NCBI GenBank assembly: GCA_002422865.1
Contig: DITN01000068.1
Span: 1-15,655, forward strand
Direction: 5' to 3'
Origin: Bacteroidetes bacterium UBA6183
Lineage (GTDB): Bacteria; Bacteroidota; Bacteroidia; UKL13-3
DNA: 15,655 nucleotides
Below the pieces are notes generated by a model. That model was given only the letters and a program-made list of their open reading frames with translations. It searched no databases and was not told where the DNA came from. Position numbers and translations under genes: made by a program. This document shows positions 8,235 to 15,655 of the stretch, one piece after another (the stretch's first letter is position 1; each line of letters begins with the position of its first letter).

Positions 8235-9107
8235 TTGGTTTTGGCTATTGCACTTCCACTTGCCTTGGTTGTGCGTTATCTTTTCGTAGAGAGATCGAAT
8301 TTGTTTTTAAGGGGTATATTGTTGTATGTAATTCCTTTTTTGGTATTCGCTTCTTTCCTTATCGTTCAGAAACAAACTTACGGATGGTATTTGAATCCAA
8401 ATAACTTAAATGCTACTAAACTTGAGTTTAATAGTATTACACAAAGGGCTTGGGACTACTCATTAAAATTTGTTTGGCTAAGACAAGGTAGATGGTTTTT
8501 AACTGCAACTAGTCTTATTTATTTAGTTGTATTGATTGCCAAGGGTAAGTTTAAAAACGGACTAAATGCGGCAATGGCGTTGCTTGTCATTTTTAGTTTT
8601 GGGTTTATGGTGTTCTCTTCCATTGCCTCTTGTTTACATAGGTATTTTTTGGTGATGATGCCCATTGTAAGTGTAACTTTTGCTATTACTTTATATAGAA
8701 TTAATGAGTATAAAAAGAATGCTGGAATATTGTTATTAACGATTGGACTTGTATTAAACCTTTATTTTTTAAACGACAAAACGCAAAATAGTGAAGTAAA
8801 CCTTAGTTACAAAAACCAAGTTGTAGTTAATAAGCTATTGTTTAATTATTTGAATCAACCAAAGTTTGACAATAAAAAGGTAAAACTTGACTTCCCCATT
8901 TTTGAAGCTACCCAAGACTATCGTTATGGATATGCCATACCACTAAAATATCAGGCCATTCCTTTTAGCGAAAATGTAGCGGCCGATTGTTATGTTTACA
9001 CAGTTCCGGGTAATGCGTCAAACCTATCAAACAATACTGATTCATTAATATTGGATCATACCATTACAATTCATTCGGCAAGTGCCTTTATCTATTTAAA
9101 GCGATAA
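8235..9107 (+). CDS. C-terminal fragment of the same GT39-like glycosyltransferase
   Basis: This is the continuation of the previous frame after the TAA. TTG at 8235 is the first conventional start codon, but the homology-like sequence (LAVLTKETG) begins at 8208, upstream of it, which argues against a real independent start. The fragment holds about six hydrophobic helices, the RYFLVMMP motif, and a soluble tail of about 100 residues (from SEVNLSYKNQ onward) that is probably periplasmic. The frame ends in a normal TAA, 25 bases before the PIG-V-like gene. Confidence 0.5.
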   Translation: MVLAIALPLALVVRYLFVERSNLFLRGILLYVIPFLVFASFLIVQKQTYGWYLNPNNLNATKLEFNSITQRAWDYSLKFVWLRQGRWFLTATSLIYLVVLIAKGKFKNGLNAAMALLVIFSFGFMVFSSIASCLHRYFLVMMPIVSVTFAITLYRINEYKKNAGILLLTIGLVLNLYFLNDKTQNSEVNLSYKNQVVVNKLLFNYLNQPKFDNKKVKLDFPIFEATQDYRYGYAIPLKYQAIPFSENVAADCYVYTVPGNASNLSNNTDSLILDHTITIHSASAFIYLKR

Positions 9108-9132
9108 GGTTTTAGGTTGAACATCACGATTT

Positions 9133-10410
9133 ATGGTTAAAGAGCATTTAAAAATTATTCTCCCCCTCTCGTTAATACCTCTTGTTTTGGTAGCATTTGC
9201 CATTTTGTTTTATTACAGCCAGCATGGTGTTTTACCTGATGCAGGCAAATGGTGTATTTGGGATTGCGGCTGGTACAATGGCATGCGTGAGCATGGTTAT
9301 ATTTATAAACCGAATCAACAAAATAACTTGGCGTTTTTTCCTTTATTTCCGCTTGTTTGGAAGGTACTTAATGTTGGGAATATTGGAATGGGGGTAATTA
9401 ATTACCTTATTTTTGCAGCGGCTGCATGGCTAGTGGTATGGCAGTTTAAAATTTCAATTAAAACCTTGGTGGTGTTTTTAACCATTGGTCTTTGTTTCTT
9501 TTTTATGGTACCTTATACAGAAAGTTTTTTCTTTTTGGGTTCTGTTTTGTTGCTGCTTGGATTTTATAAAAGTAACTATTGGTTTATTACCATAGGTTCA
9601 ATAATTGCTATTGGTACACGCTCAGCATCCATGATTTTTTTGGTGTCTTTTGTTCTGATGATTTTGCTGGCCATTTTGCAAAAGAAAAAGTGGGCAGACA
9701 TTAAAATAGTTGTATTTGCAATGCTTGCCGTACTATTGGTTAATACGATGGTTTTTGCTTATCAATACCAGCAAACGGGTAGATTATTGGGTTGTTTTGA
9801 AGCGCACAAGTATTGGGATCATTATTTAAGATGGCCTAAATTGGTTCATGTTAGTTGGCACAAGCCAGTGGCACTAACCGAAAATTTTGCTTTAGTTGTT
9901 GGATTATTTTGTATGCTTGTTTTGGTCACACATTTTTTAAATATTTTAATGGCAAAAACAAAATTTAAGAATCCTTTGGCAAAAGTTTTTGTGGTTAGTA
10001 ATACCTTGTCTGCGGTGGATTTATTTGCATTATTGTATTTGTCGGGTGGTACATCTTTTATACTTTTATACCAACAAGAAAGCTTAGCCAGTTTAAATCG
10101 TTATATACTTTCTACACCTTTTTATTTGTTGTTGCTACATTTATTGGCCTCTCGCAAAGTTCAACTTAATGTTACTAAAGCCACTTGGATGGGTTTAATA
10201 ATTTTATTCGGGTTTACAGTTTCTCACTCACATTTAGAACATAAATTACTCATGATTTTAGGGGCTGGTTTGTCTACCACCACTATATTTTTGGTTTTGC
10301 CCCAAAACACTAAATTGAATCATGCAGTTAGCATTGTTGCTTGCACAGCGGCACTGATTATTCAGGCGTTTTTATTGCACTACTATATTTCAGGAAATTG
10401 GGTTGGATAA
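9133..10410 (+). CDS. PIG-V-like GT-C membrane glycosyltransferase
   Basis: This 425-residue polytopic membrane protein has about ten predicted helices. After the first helix (about 9-28) a periplasmic loop holds IWDCGWYNGMREHGY (42-56) and NNLAFFPLFPL (64-74), the hallmark loop of the PIG-V/GT76-like mannosyltransferase family; D44 would be the catalytic or metal-contacting residue. VPYTESFFF (126-134) and TRSASM in the following helices match the next conserved stretch of that family. Eukaryotic PIG-V adds mannose to GPI anchors from dolichol-phosphate-mannose. Bacterial relatives probably use polyprenyl-phosphate sugars to modify lipids, glycans or proteins on the outer side of the inner membrane, but the acceptor here is unknown. 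It follows the interrupted GT39-like gene by 25 bases, likely in the same transcript. Its 3' end is 7 bp from the convergent DUF2079 gene. Confidence 0.75.
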   Translation: MVKEHLKIILPLSLIPLVLVAFAILFYYSQHGVLPDAGKWCIWDCGWYNGMREHGYIYKPNQQNNLAFFPLFPLVWKVLNVGNIGMGVINYLIFAAAAWLVVWQFKISIKTLVVFLTIGLCFFFMVPYTESFFFLGSVLLLLGFYKSNYWFITIGSIIAIGTRSASMIFLVSFVLMILLAILQKKKWADIKIVVFAMLAVLLVNTMVFAYQYQQTGRLLGCFEAHKYWDHYLRWPKLVHVSWHKPVALTENFALVVGLFCMLVLVTHFLNILMAKTKFKNPLAKVFVVSNTLSAVDLFALLYLSGGTSFILLYQQESLASLNRYILSTPFYLLLLHLLASRKVQLNVTKATWMGLIILFGFTVSHSHLEHKLLMILGAGLSTTTIFLVLPQNTKLNHAVSIVACTAALIIQAFLLHYYISGNWVG

Positions 10411-10417
10411 GTATGAA

Positions 10418-11899
10418 TTACTTAATCCGTTTAAACAAAAATACTTCTTTGTTTTGCGGTGTTATGTTTTGCCAATAGATACTTGCCTTAAGGGTGTCTA
10501 ACACGCTTGTGTATGCCGAATCTTTTAATGGATATACATTAGTTTTTGGTGCAATTACTATTGTGTTGGCATTACTGCTCTCGGGGTACAAGTATATGTA
10601 CTCCCTATTTGCTAAACGTGGTACTAAATTATTTTGTGCACTTATTGCATCGTTTGTTGATAAAGGTAGGTTGTTAAGCTCCTCACTTATTGTTTTTACT
10701 AATGCTGCATCTTTGTAATGTTCAGGTGCATAAAAACGGGTATTCACTTTATCATACCAAATGGAAACACGGCTATCCATTTTGCTTATGGTGTAATAAA
10801 GGGTACATAATGCTACTACAAAACCTATGTAGTGTTTGTATTTTTCGGTTGTGTTAATTGATGTGATAAAAACCGCGGTACAAGCAGTTAATACAGGTAC
10901 AAACTCAATGCTGTAATGGTAGTTAATTCCCCAGCGGGCAGCATCTGTATTAAATAGTTTTTGTGCGTAAATCGGAATCAGCATCACCAAAAATTGTGGT
11001 TTGTACAACATAAAAATACCACCACTAATTAATACCGAAAAATGCAACTCCGATTTAATGCCGTTAAACAAAGCTTCGCCCGAATAATTCTCAAATAACA
11101 AACTAAATAAGTAACCGGGTTTATTTATTACGTTACCCAAAATTTCTTGGGGTGTAGTGCCTAACGATTTATACATGCTATCGTATAAATAACCTGCACC
11201 GGGTTGTTGAAAGGATGGGATGAATACCTTAACTACCAATACAAAATAAACTGCTGATGCAGCCGTTAGTAGCAAGAATAAATTACGCAGGGGTTTGTCT
11301 TTAAAATAATGTAAGGCCAATCCCAAACACATAAATATGCCAAACAAGGCCATGTTTTCTTTGCTTAATAAAATAAGTGCCCAACAAATGAGTAATGGTT
11401 TAAATTTTCGTTGTTGTGCAAACACCATTACCCAAGGCACAATCATGGCTGCAGTGATGTTGTTATGAAAATCGAATGCCAACGCAGAGTATACACCCCA
11501 CATGGCATAAAACTGAATAAGTATGGCAATAGCTAATGTGTTGTTGTTGCTGTGTAATTGTGCAAACCGCATGGCTCCAATACCGCCAATTAATACAAAT
11601 ACAATTTGTATAATAAGTAAGGTGTAGCTGCCAAAAATCCAGTAGAAAGGAGCAAATAAAAAGAATACAGGTTCAAAATGATCGGCAAAGGCATGATAAA
11701 CCAAAGGTTGTTGAAGAGGTGTGTAGTTGAGCTTAAGGTGCGAATAAGAATACAACATGTTGTTGTATATGCCCAAATCAAACGCATAAGTTCTAAACAG
11801 GTAATGGTTAACCAACGAAATGCTGCAAAAAATCAATGCAAACAAACCTACAATGGTGTAGATACTTAGTTTTTGTTTAGCAGTGTATTGTTGTAACAT
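10418..11899 (-). CDS. DUF2079 polytopic membrane protein
   Basis: This 493-residue membrane protein is recognised as DUF2079 by FDLGIYNNML (40-49), DHFEPVFFLFAPFYWIFG (73-90), FDFHNN (142-147) and LLSKEN (177-182). About ten hydrophobic helices occupy residues 12-375. The last 110 or so residues are hydrophilic and probably periplasmic. DUF2079 proteins have the general layout of GT-C glycosyltransferases: an acidic residue in the first outer loop (D41) and a polytopic core. No member's reaction is known to me. The ATG lies 11 bases after the stop of the GT51 fusion gene, so it is probably the last gene of the pyrH-frr-GT51 run. Confidence 0.8.
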   Translation of the reverse strand: MLQQYTAKQKLSIYTIVGLFALIFCSISLVNHYLFRTYAFDLGIYNNMLYSYSHLKLNYTPLQQPLVYHAFADHFEPVFFLFAPFYWIFGSYTLLIIQIVFVLIGGIGAMRFAQLHSNNNTLAIAILIQFYAMWGVYSALAFDFHNNITAAMIVPWVMVFAQQRKFKPLLICWALILLSKENMALFGIFMCLGLALHYFKDKPLRNLFLLLTAASAVYFVLVVKVFIPSFQQPGAGYLYDSMYKSLGTTPQEILGNVINKPGYLFSLLFENYSGEALFNGIKSELHFSVLISGGIFMLYKPQFLVMLIPIYAQKLFNTDAARWGINYHYSIEFVPVLTACTAVFITSINTTEKYKHYIGFVVALCTLYYTISKMDSRVSIWYDKVNTRFYAPEHYKDAALVKTISEELNNLPLSTNDAISAQNNLVPRLANREYIYLYPESSNANTIVIAPKTNVYPLKDSAYTSVLDTLKASIYWQNITPQNKEVFLFKRIK

Positions 11900-11910
11900 A
11901 TCAAGTTTAT

Positions 11911-13932
11911 TTATTCTTCTTCACCCGGTATCATTAATCCGTTTTCATCTATCAGCAACGTATCGTTTACCAAGGTATCAGCAGTAATTCTTATAAAACC
12001 TTTTGCCGGGCCATTAATGCTAATGTGGTGTGTAAGCCCCATGGTATCTTCCTGCATCAACACATTGCGTCTAATCATTAATCCGGCAAGCGAGTGGAAG
12101 TGTCGGCCTACATGGTCTTTTAATTGTCCATCTTTTCCAAAACGCCACATAAACTTTTTAGGGCTAGGAATAATAATGGCCAAATACATGGCCTCACTTA
12201 AGGTTAACTCCGAAGGAGATTTGCCAAAATAAAAACGAGCAGCCTCGCCAACACCATATACATTCGGGCCCCATTCAATAATATTTAAGTATACCTCAAA
12301 CATGCGCTCTTTGCTGCTTAAGCGGTTGTTTTCTAAAATATAAACCAATAAAATTTCTTCCAACTTGCGCGATAAAGTTTTTTCGCGGGTTAAGAATACA
12401 TTTTTAACCAACTGCATGCTAATGGTACTAGCACCACGCGCAAATTTACGCTTGCGTATATTTTTAATAATTGATTGACGAAAAGCCTCATCAATAAAAC
12501 CACGGTGGTAAAAAAACGAAGGATCTTCGGTAGTTAAAACCGCTTTTTTTAATAAGGGTGATATTTGATCAAGTGGCACAAAATCCGGGTTATCATAACT
12601 CACATCAATGTTACGTTGTACCCTTCCTTTTTCTAATGCCTGATAAACAAAGTCGCCATTTAACTTGCTTAAATTAGCTTCGCCATATTTGGTAATACGC
12701 AAACCTTCTTTTTCTAATCGGCTGTCAAAGATTAAATCACGCGGTTTGTTTTCGTTGTATAAAAAATCAAGGCGGTAACTAAAAGTACCTTCGGCCTCCA
12801 TGCCTTTAAAGTGGGTAAATAAACCTTCCGGTAACGAGCTGATAAAATCTTGTGCAGCTGTTTTTTCAATCACCACATTAAACTGATATGTGGTATCAGG
12901 GCCACGTTGGTATTTTACAAATGGATGAAAATTAACCTTGTTAAATCTTACGGTTGAGGTGCTATCTAAAGAAATAAAATTGCTGCCTACCACAAACACA
13001 TAATCAAATTCAGCCCTTTCAATCACCACATCTTTACTCGATATTTTTGGGTGATTCACCATAAAGTTGGTGGTACTGGCAAGACCTTTAATGTTTAACT
13101 CATCGTTATCCAGTTCTACGCCATCTAGCTTAAGCCTGATGCTATCAAAGCCTGCAACCAAGTTAAATTTATCTTGTAAGTAGGGCAGTTGTACATGTCC
13201 GGTATCTGTGTTGTAAAACTGTACATCAACCTTTTTTTTCTGAGGGTTGGCAGTGCCTTTTATGTGCCAACTTTGCTTAAAGTTTTCGGTTATTATAGAA
13301 TCTTTAAAACTGCTTACGTTTATTACCGACTCCAGCTGCTCATCATCCAACACCATTTGTTGCATGCTAAAGGCCACATGTTGTTTGTGGTCTACAATGT
13401 TTAAGGCCACATTGTTTATGCGCACATCACCCGGAAAAAAATTAAGCACCCTGCTAATTAATTTATAAGCAGTTTTGGCCAAGTTACGTGTGGAAGCTTT
13501 GTTTTCGGTTGAGGTATTTTGTGCACTGTCTTTATTGTGCAAAAACGCATCAAAGTTTCTTCCTCGCTCATCACTCACCAAGTTTACAAAACCATCATCT
13601 ATTTTTAAATCATCAAGCCTAAAATCTAAAAACAAGGCGTAACCAAGTTTTATACCCGTTTCAATATTTGCCACACGTAAAATACTATCGTGGTTGGCCG
13701 GTACCAAACTAACCCCACTTAATTGTACACTGCCAATGCCGGTAAAACTAGCTTGTTGCACCGTAAACGTAGCGGCATAATCTGTTTTTAGTTTGGTACT
13801 AATTTTAGCAATGGCTTTTTGCAAAAGCATGTTTCTAAAACTAAAAAAAGCAATGATGGCCAATAACAAAAAAACACCGGTTATTTTAACCAGTGTTATA
13901 AAAAAACGTTTTATGCGATGTAAATTAATCAC
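11911..13932 (-). CDS. Peptidoglycan glycosyltransferase (GT51) with an AsmA-like N-terminal domain
   Basis: The start is GTG: the upstream frame is open back into frr but has no ATG, GTG or TTG. Of 673 residues, 7-32 form a membrane anchor. Residues about 40-440 form a beta-rich periplasmic region resembling AsmA-family N-termini (SVQLSGVSL, LDDLKIDDGFVNLVSDERGR). Residues about 455-630 are a GT51 domain, which polymerises lipid II into glycan strands. Its signatures are E469-D470 in TEDPSFFYHRGF (first catalytic Glu), RGASTISMQLVKNVFL, RKLEE (second catalytic Glu at 525/526), YLNIIEWGPNVYGVGEAA and YFGKSPSELTLSEA. There is no transpeptidase domain. A tail of about 45 residues ends in acidic GEEE. 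In ordinary monofunctional GT51 enzymes the anchor sits next to the catalytic domain; here about 430 residues lie between. The gene is 53 bases downstream of frr. Confidence 0.88.
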   Translation of the reverse strand: MINLHRIKRFFITLVKITGVFLLLAIIAFFSFRNMLLQKAIAKISTKLKTDYAATFTVQQASFTGIGSVQLSGVSLVPANHDSILRVANIETGIKLGYALFLDFRLDDLKIDDGFVNLVSDERGRNFDAFLHNKDSAQNTSTENKASTRNLAKTAYKLISRVLNFFPGDVRINNVALNIVDHKQHVAFSMQQMVLDDEQLESVINVSSFKDSIITENFKQSWHIKGTANPQKKKVDVQFYNTDTGHVQLPYLQDKFNLVAGFDSIRLKLDGVELDNDELNIKGLASTTNFMVNHPKISSKDVVIERAEFDYVFVVGSNFISLDSTSTVRFNKVNFHPFVKYQRGPDTTYQFNVVIEKTAAQDFISSLPEGLFTHFKGMEAEGTFSYRLDFLYNENKPRDLIFDSRLEKEGLRITKYGEANLSKLNGDFVYQALEKGRVQRNIDVSYDNPDFVPLDQISPLLKKAVLTTEDPSFFYHRGFIDEAFRQSIIKNIRKRKFARGASTISMQLVKNVFLTREKTLSRKLEEILLVYILENNRLSSKERMFEVYLNIIEWGPNVYGVGEAARFYFGKSPSELTLSEAMYLAIIIPSPKKFMWRFGKDGQLKDHVGRHFHSLAGLMIRRNVLMQEDTMGLTHHISINGPAKGFIRITADTLVNDTLLIDENGLMIPGEEE

Positions 13933-13985
13933 CGGGAGTGAATCAGTTTTTAGGTAAAAAGTGTATTTAAATAGCTGTTCAAAAA

Positions 13986-14552
13986 TTAAACGTGCATTAC
14001 CTCTGCTTCTTTAGCAGCGGTTAATTCGTCAATTTTTTTAATGTAAGCATCAGTTACTTTTTGTACTTGCGCTTCGCCTACTTTAGCCTCATCTTCAGGT
14101 AAACCTTCTTTTTGCAAACGTTTAATATTTTCGTTTGCATCTTTACGCAAGGTACGTCCGGTAATTTTAGCATTCTCAGCTTCACCTTTTACCTTTTTCA
14201 CAATTTCTCTTCTGCGCTCTTCGGTTAATGGCGGTAAAATACAACGAATCATGGTACCATCATTACTTGGGTTAAAACCTAAGTTAGAAATAATAATACC
14301 TTTTTCTATTGCTTGTAACATGCTTTTTTCCCAAGGCTGAATGGCCAAAGTTTTAGCATCAGGTGTATTTACGTTAGCCACCTGGCTTAAAGGCACTAAA
14401 CTACCGTAGTAGTCAACCTTAACAGCATCAAGCATACTTGGATGTGCCTTACCGGCACGTATTTTACTAAACTCACTTGCGGCATGGTCAATTGCTTTAT
14501 CCATGGCCTCTTTTAATTGGTCAAGTACTTGTTTTAAACGTGGATCACTCAT
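13986..14552 (-). CDS. frr: Ribosome recycling factor
   Basis: The 188-residue protein has the normal length. It frees ribosomes from mRNA after termination together with EF-G. The conserved N-terminal helix motif SKIRAGKAHPSMLD (29-42), the domain II segment with LAIQPWEK (69-76), and the C-terminal helices LPPLTEERRREIVKK (106-120) and TLRKDANENIK (134-144, with R136 in the three-helix bundle) are all present. The gene lies 24 bases downstream of pyrH, the usual bacterial order, and is probably cotranscribed with it. Confidence 0.98.
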   Translation of the reverse strand: MSDPRLKQVLDQLKEAMDKAIDHAASEFSKIRAGKAHPSMLDAVKVDYYGSLVPLSQVANVNTPDAKTLAIQPWEKSMLQAIEKGIIISNLGFNPSNDGTMIRCILPPLTEERRREIVKKVKGEAENAKITGRTLRKDANENIKRLQKEGLPEDEAKVGEAQVQKVTDAYIKKIDELTAAKEAEVMHV

Positions 14553-14576
14553 ATCAAAAAAAATTAAATAGTTAAA

Positions 14577-15284
14577 TTAGCTTACTAATGTACCAACACC
14601 TTCGCCTGCACAAACTTTTAAGAAATTACCTTCTTTGTTCATATCAAACACCACAATGGGTAACTTATTTTCTTGGCATAAAGTAATGGCTGTTAAATCC
14701 ATTACGTTAAGTCCTTTTTCGTATACCTCGCTGTAGCTTACTTGCTCGTATCGGGTTGCGGTTGCATCTTTTTCAGGGTCGGCTGTGTAAATGCCATCTA
14801 CACGGGTACCTTTTAATACCAAGTTGGCTTCAATTTCAACCGCACGTAAGCTGGCAGCACTATCGGTGGTAAAGTATGGGTTACCCGTACCGGCACCAAA
14901 AATTACCACACGGCCTTTTTCCAAATGGCGCATGGCACGTCTGCGAATAAAAGGCTCGCAAATTTGTTCCATTTTAATGGCACTTTGCAAACGTGTTTTA
15001 ATACCCGCTTTTTCTAAGGCACCTTGTAAAGCCATGGCATTAATAACGGTAGCCAACATGCCCATATAATCGCCTTGTGCCCTGTCTACAATACCACCCG
15101 AAACGCCTTGTACTCCTCTAAAAATATTTCCCCCGCCAATAACAATGGCCACTTGCACGCCTTGATCTATTACTTGTTTAATATCAGCAGCGTACTGTTC
15201 CAAAATTTTGGGGTCAATACCATACTGTTGCGAACCCATTAACGACTCGCCACTTAACTTGAGAAGAACTCTTTTGTATTTCAT
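14577..15284 (-). CDS. pyrH: Uridylate (UMP) kinase
   Basis: The 235-residue protein has the normal size for the hexameric bacterial UMP kinase, which converts UMP to UDP with ATP for RNA, DNA and sugar-nucleotide synthesis. It belongs to the amino-acid-kinase fold: KLSGES (9-14) at the phosphate loop, IGGGNIFRG (49-57), the UMP-binding D72 in RAQGDYMGMLAT, and TTDSAA (139-144). The later TRVDGIYTADP and LTAIT segments form the nucleotide-binding end. The ATG at 15284 gives the standard MKYKRVLLKLSGE start. It is the first gene of the minus-strand run visible here. No convincing promoter was found upstream. Confidence 0.98.
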   Translation of the reverse strand: MKYKRVLLKLSGESLMGSQQYGIDPKILEQYAADIKQVIDQGVQVAIVIGGGNIFRGVQGVSGGIVDRAQGDYMGMLATVINAMALQGALEKAGIKTRLQSAIKMEQICEPFIRRRAMRHLEKGRVVIFGAGTGNPYFTTDSAASLRAVEIEANLVLKGTRVDGIYTADPEKDATATRYEQVSYSEVYEKGLNVMDLTAITLCQENKLPIVVFDMNKEGNFLKVCAGEGVGTLVS

Positions 15285-15344
15285 GTGATTTGTAAAAATG
15301 CGCCTGCAATTTGCACTATTTACAGCTATTCAGCAAATTTTGTT

Positions 15345-15464
15345 ATGGGTAGGTTTGTGGTGAAACCCAAATTAATCAATTCACTATTTCTTATGTTGAT
15401 TGGGTTAAACGCTTTGTTCGGTCAGGACTTCTACTCTTTTATTAATATTTCCCGCTTTACCTAA
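15345..15464 (+). CDS. Possible short secreted peptide or remnant of a secreted protein
   Basis: A 39-codon frame (ATG 15345) or a 34-codon frame from GTG at 15360 reads KPKLINSLFLMLIGLNALFG, then QDFYSFINISRFT, then TAA. This is a textbook signal peptide with cleavage before or after Gln, followed by only 13-14 residues. From the GTG, a weak promoter (TTG at 15311, 21-base spacer, AAATTTTG at 15335-15342) would be well placed. Either it encodes a tiny secreted peptide or it is the surviving 5' end of a deleted gene. No family is recognised, and a chance hydrophobic frame is possible. Confidence 0.3.
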   Translation: MGRFVVKPKLINSLFLMLIGLNALFGQDFYSFINISRFT

Positions 15465-15520
15465 TATGGTCTGCCTAGGTTCTTTCCCCCCTCAATCATC
15501 CACCCTCCACCTATTTTCTG

Positions 15521-15550
15521 TTGAATAATTCCATTAAAAGTGCAACTTTG
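15521..15550 (+). promoter_or_regulatory. Probable promoter of the MBL-fold gene
   Basis: TTG (15521-15523) is followed by 19 bases and CAACTTTG (15543-15550), one mismatch from the Bacteroidota -7 consensus TAnnTTTG. The ATG lies 20 bases further on. Spacing and position are right, but it was identified by eye only. Confidence 0.4.
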
Positions 15551-15570
15551 CTTCTTTAAAGTTTATTACC

Positions 15571-15655
15571 ATGTTTATTCAACAACTGTACACCAGCTGC
15601 TTAGCACAAGCGGCTTATTATATAGAAAGCAATGGCGAAGCAGCCATTATTGATC
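15571..15655 (+). CDS. MBL-fold metallo-hydrolase, N-terminal 28 codons (runs off right edge)
   Basis: The frame from ATG 15571 reads FIQQLYTSCLAQAAYYIE and then SNGEAAIID before the window ends. This matches the opening of Bacteroidota MBL-fold hydrolases of the rhodanese-containing, persulfide dioxygenase/glyoxalase II-like group, where a beta hairpin ending in AAIID precedes the metal-binding HxHxDH motif. That motif and any rhodanese domain lie outside the window. The gene is divergent from pyrH. Confidence 0.7.
   Translation, partial: MFIQQLYTSCLAQAAYYIESNGEAAIID

Larger units (their letters stand above)
7689..9107 (+). pseudogene. GT39/PMT-like membrane glycosyltransferase gene interrupted by an in-frame TAA
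   Basis: Two open segments, 7689-8204 and 8208-9107, lie in the same frame and are separated only by one TAA (codon 173, at 8205-8207). Read through, they give a 472-codon protein with the layout of a GT-C enzyme of the GT39/ArnT type. The acidic pair D40-E41 sits in the first periplasmic loop, GHP at 71-73 starts a loop/helix, and LAVLTKETG lies directly after the stop. Many membrane helices follow, then RYFLVMMP near 318 and a soluble C-terminal tail. The stop sits in what should be a membrane helix just before the conserved TKE region, so neither half would be a complete enzyme. No other stop or frameshift is present, so the lesion is either very recent or a base error: one substitution (TAA to TCA or TTA) restores the expected sequence. 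TAA also ends neighbouring genes, so recoding is unlikely. Confidence 0.7.

Noticed and set aside
15285..15420. Promoter for pyrH on the minus strand
   Set aside because: Only poor TAnnTTTG-like strings (for example AAAATTTG) without a properly spaced TTG were found, so no site could be supported.
1..15655. CRISPR arrays, insertion sequences, tRNA or rRNA genes, phage or defence genes
   Set aside because: No regularly spaced repeats, transposase motifs, terminal inverted repeats or RNA-gene signatures were seen when reading both strands.

Overview
The window looks like a chromosomal segment of a Bacteroidota bacterium, probably from a gliding or environmental lineage rather than a gut Bacteroides. 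The evidence is the AT-rich sequence, the absence of Shine-Dalgarno signals before the genes, promoter-like TTG / TAnnTTTG elements, and several lineage-typical proteins: a large secreted Ig/PKD-type surface protein, a GH3 plus serine-hydrolase fusion, a MutL of Bacteroidota type, and an MBL-fold protein with a typical Bacteroidota N-terminus. The species cannot be told from the sequence.

Layout. (1) 1-2665, minus strand: the N-terminal 888 codons of a large secreted adhesin-like protein that runs off the left edge, with a good promoter candidate upstream. (2) 2793-5699, minus: a secreted GH3 (NagZ-like) and class C beta-lactamase-like fusion, divergent from (3) mutL at 5843-7684, plus. (4) 7689-10410, plus: two polytopic GT-C-type glycosyltransferase genes directly behind mutL. 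The first, GT39/PMT-like, is interrupted by a single in-frame TAA; the second is PIG-V-like. (5) 15284-10418, minus: a tight run of pyrH, frr, an AsmA-like/GT51 peptidoglycan glycosyltransferase fusion and a DUF2079 membrane protein, which converges on the PIG-V-like gene with only 7 bp between. (6) 15285-15655: an intergenic region with a possible 34-39-residue secreted peptide, then the first 28 codons of an MBL-fold hydrolase running off the right edge.

How the genes work together. Housekeeping genes (mutL, pyrH, frr) are interleaved with cell-envelope genes: peptidoglycan polymerisation (GT51), muropeptide turnover (NagZ-like) and three GT-C-like membrane proteins that probably use lipid-linked sugars. 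The GT51 fusion and the DUF2079 gene appear to be in one transcription unit with pyrH-frr, which would tie envelope growth to nucleotide supply and ribosome recycling. That link is inferred only from spacing and strand.

I see no CRISPR array, insertion sequence, tRNA, rRNA or obvious defence system. The most unusual items are the clean nonsense interruption of the GT39-like gene, the AsmA-like/GT51 architecture, and the degenerate endonuclease site of MutL. No clearly new multi-gene system could be supported.
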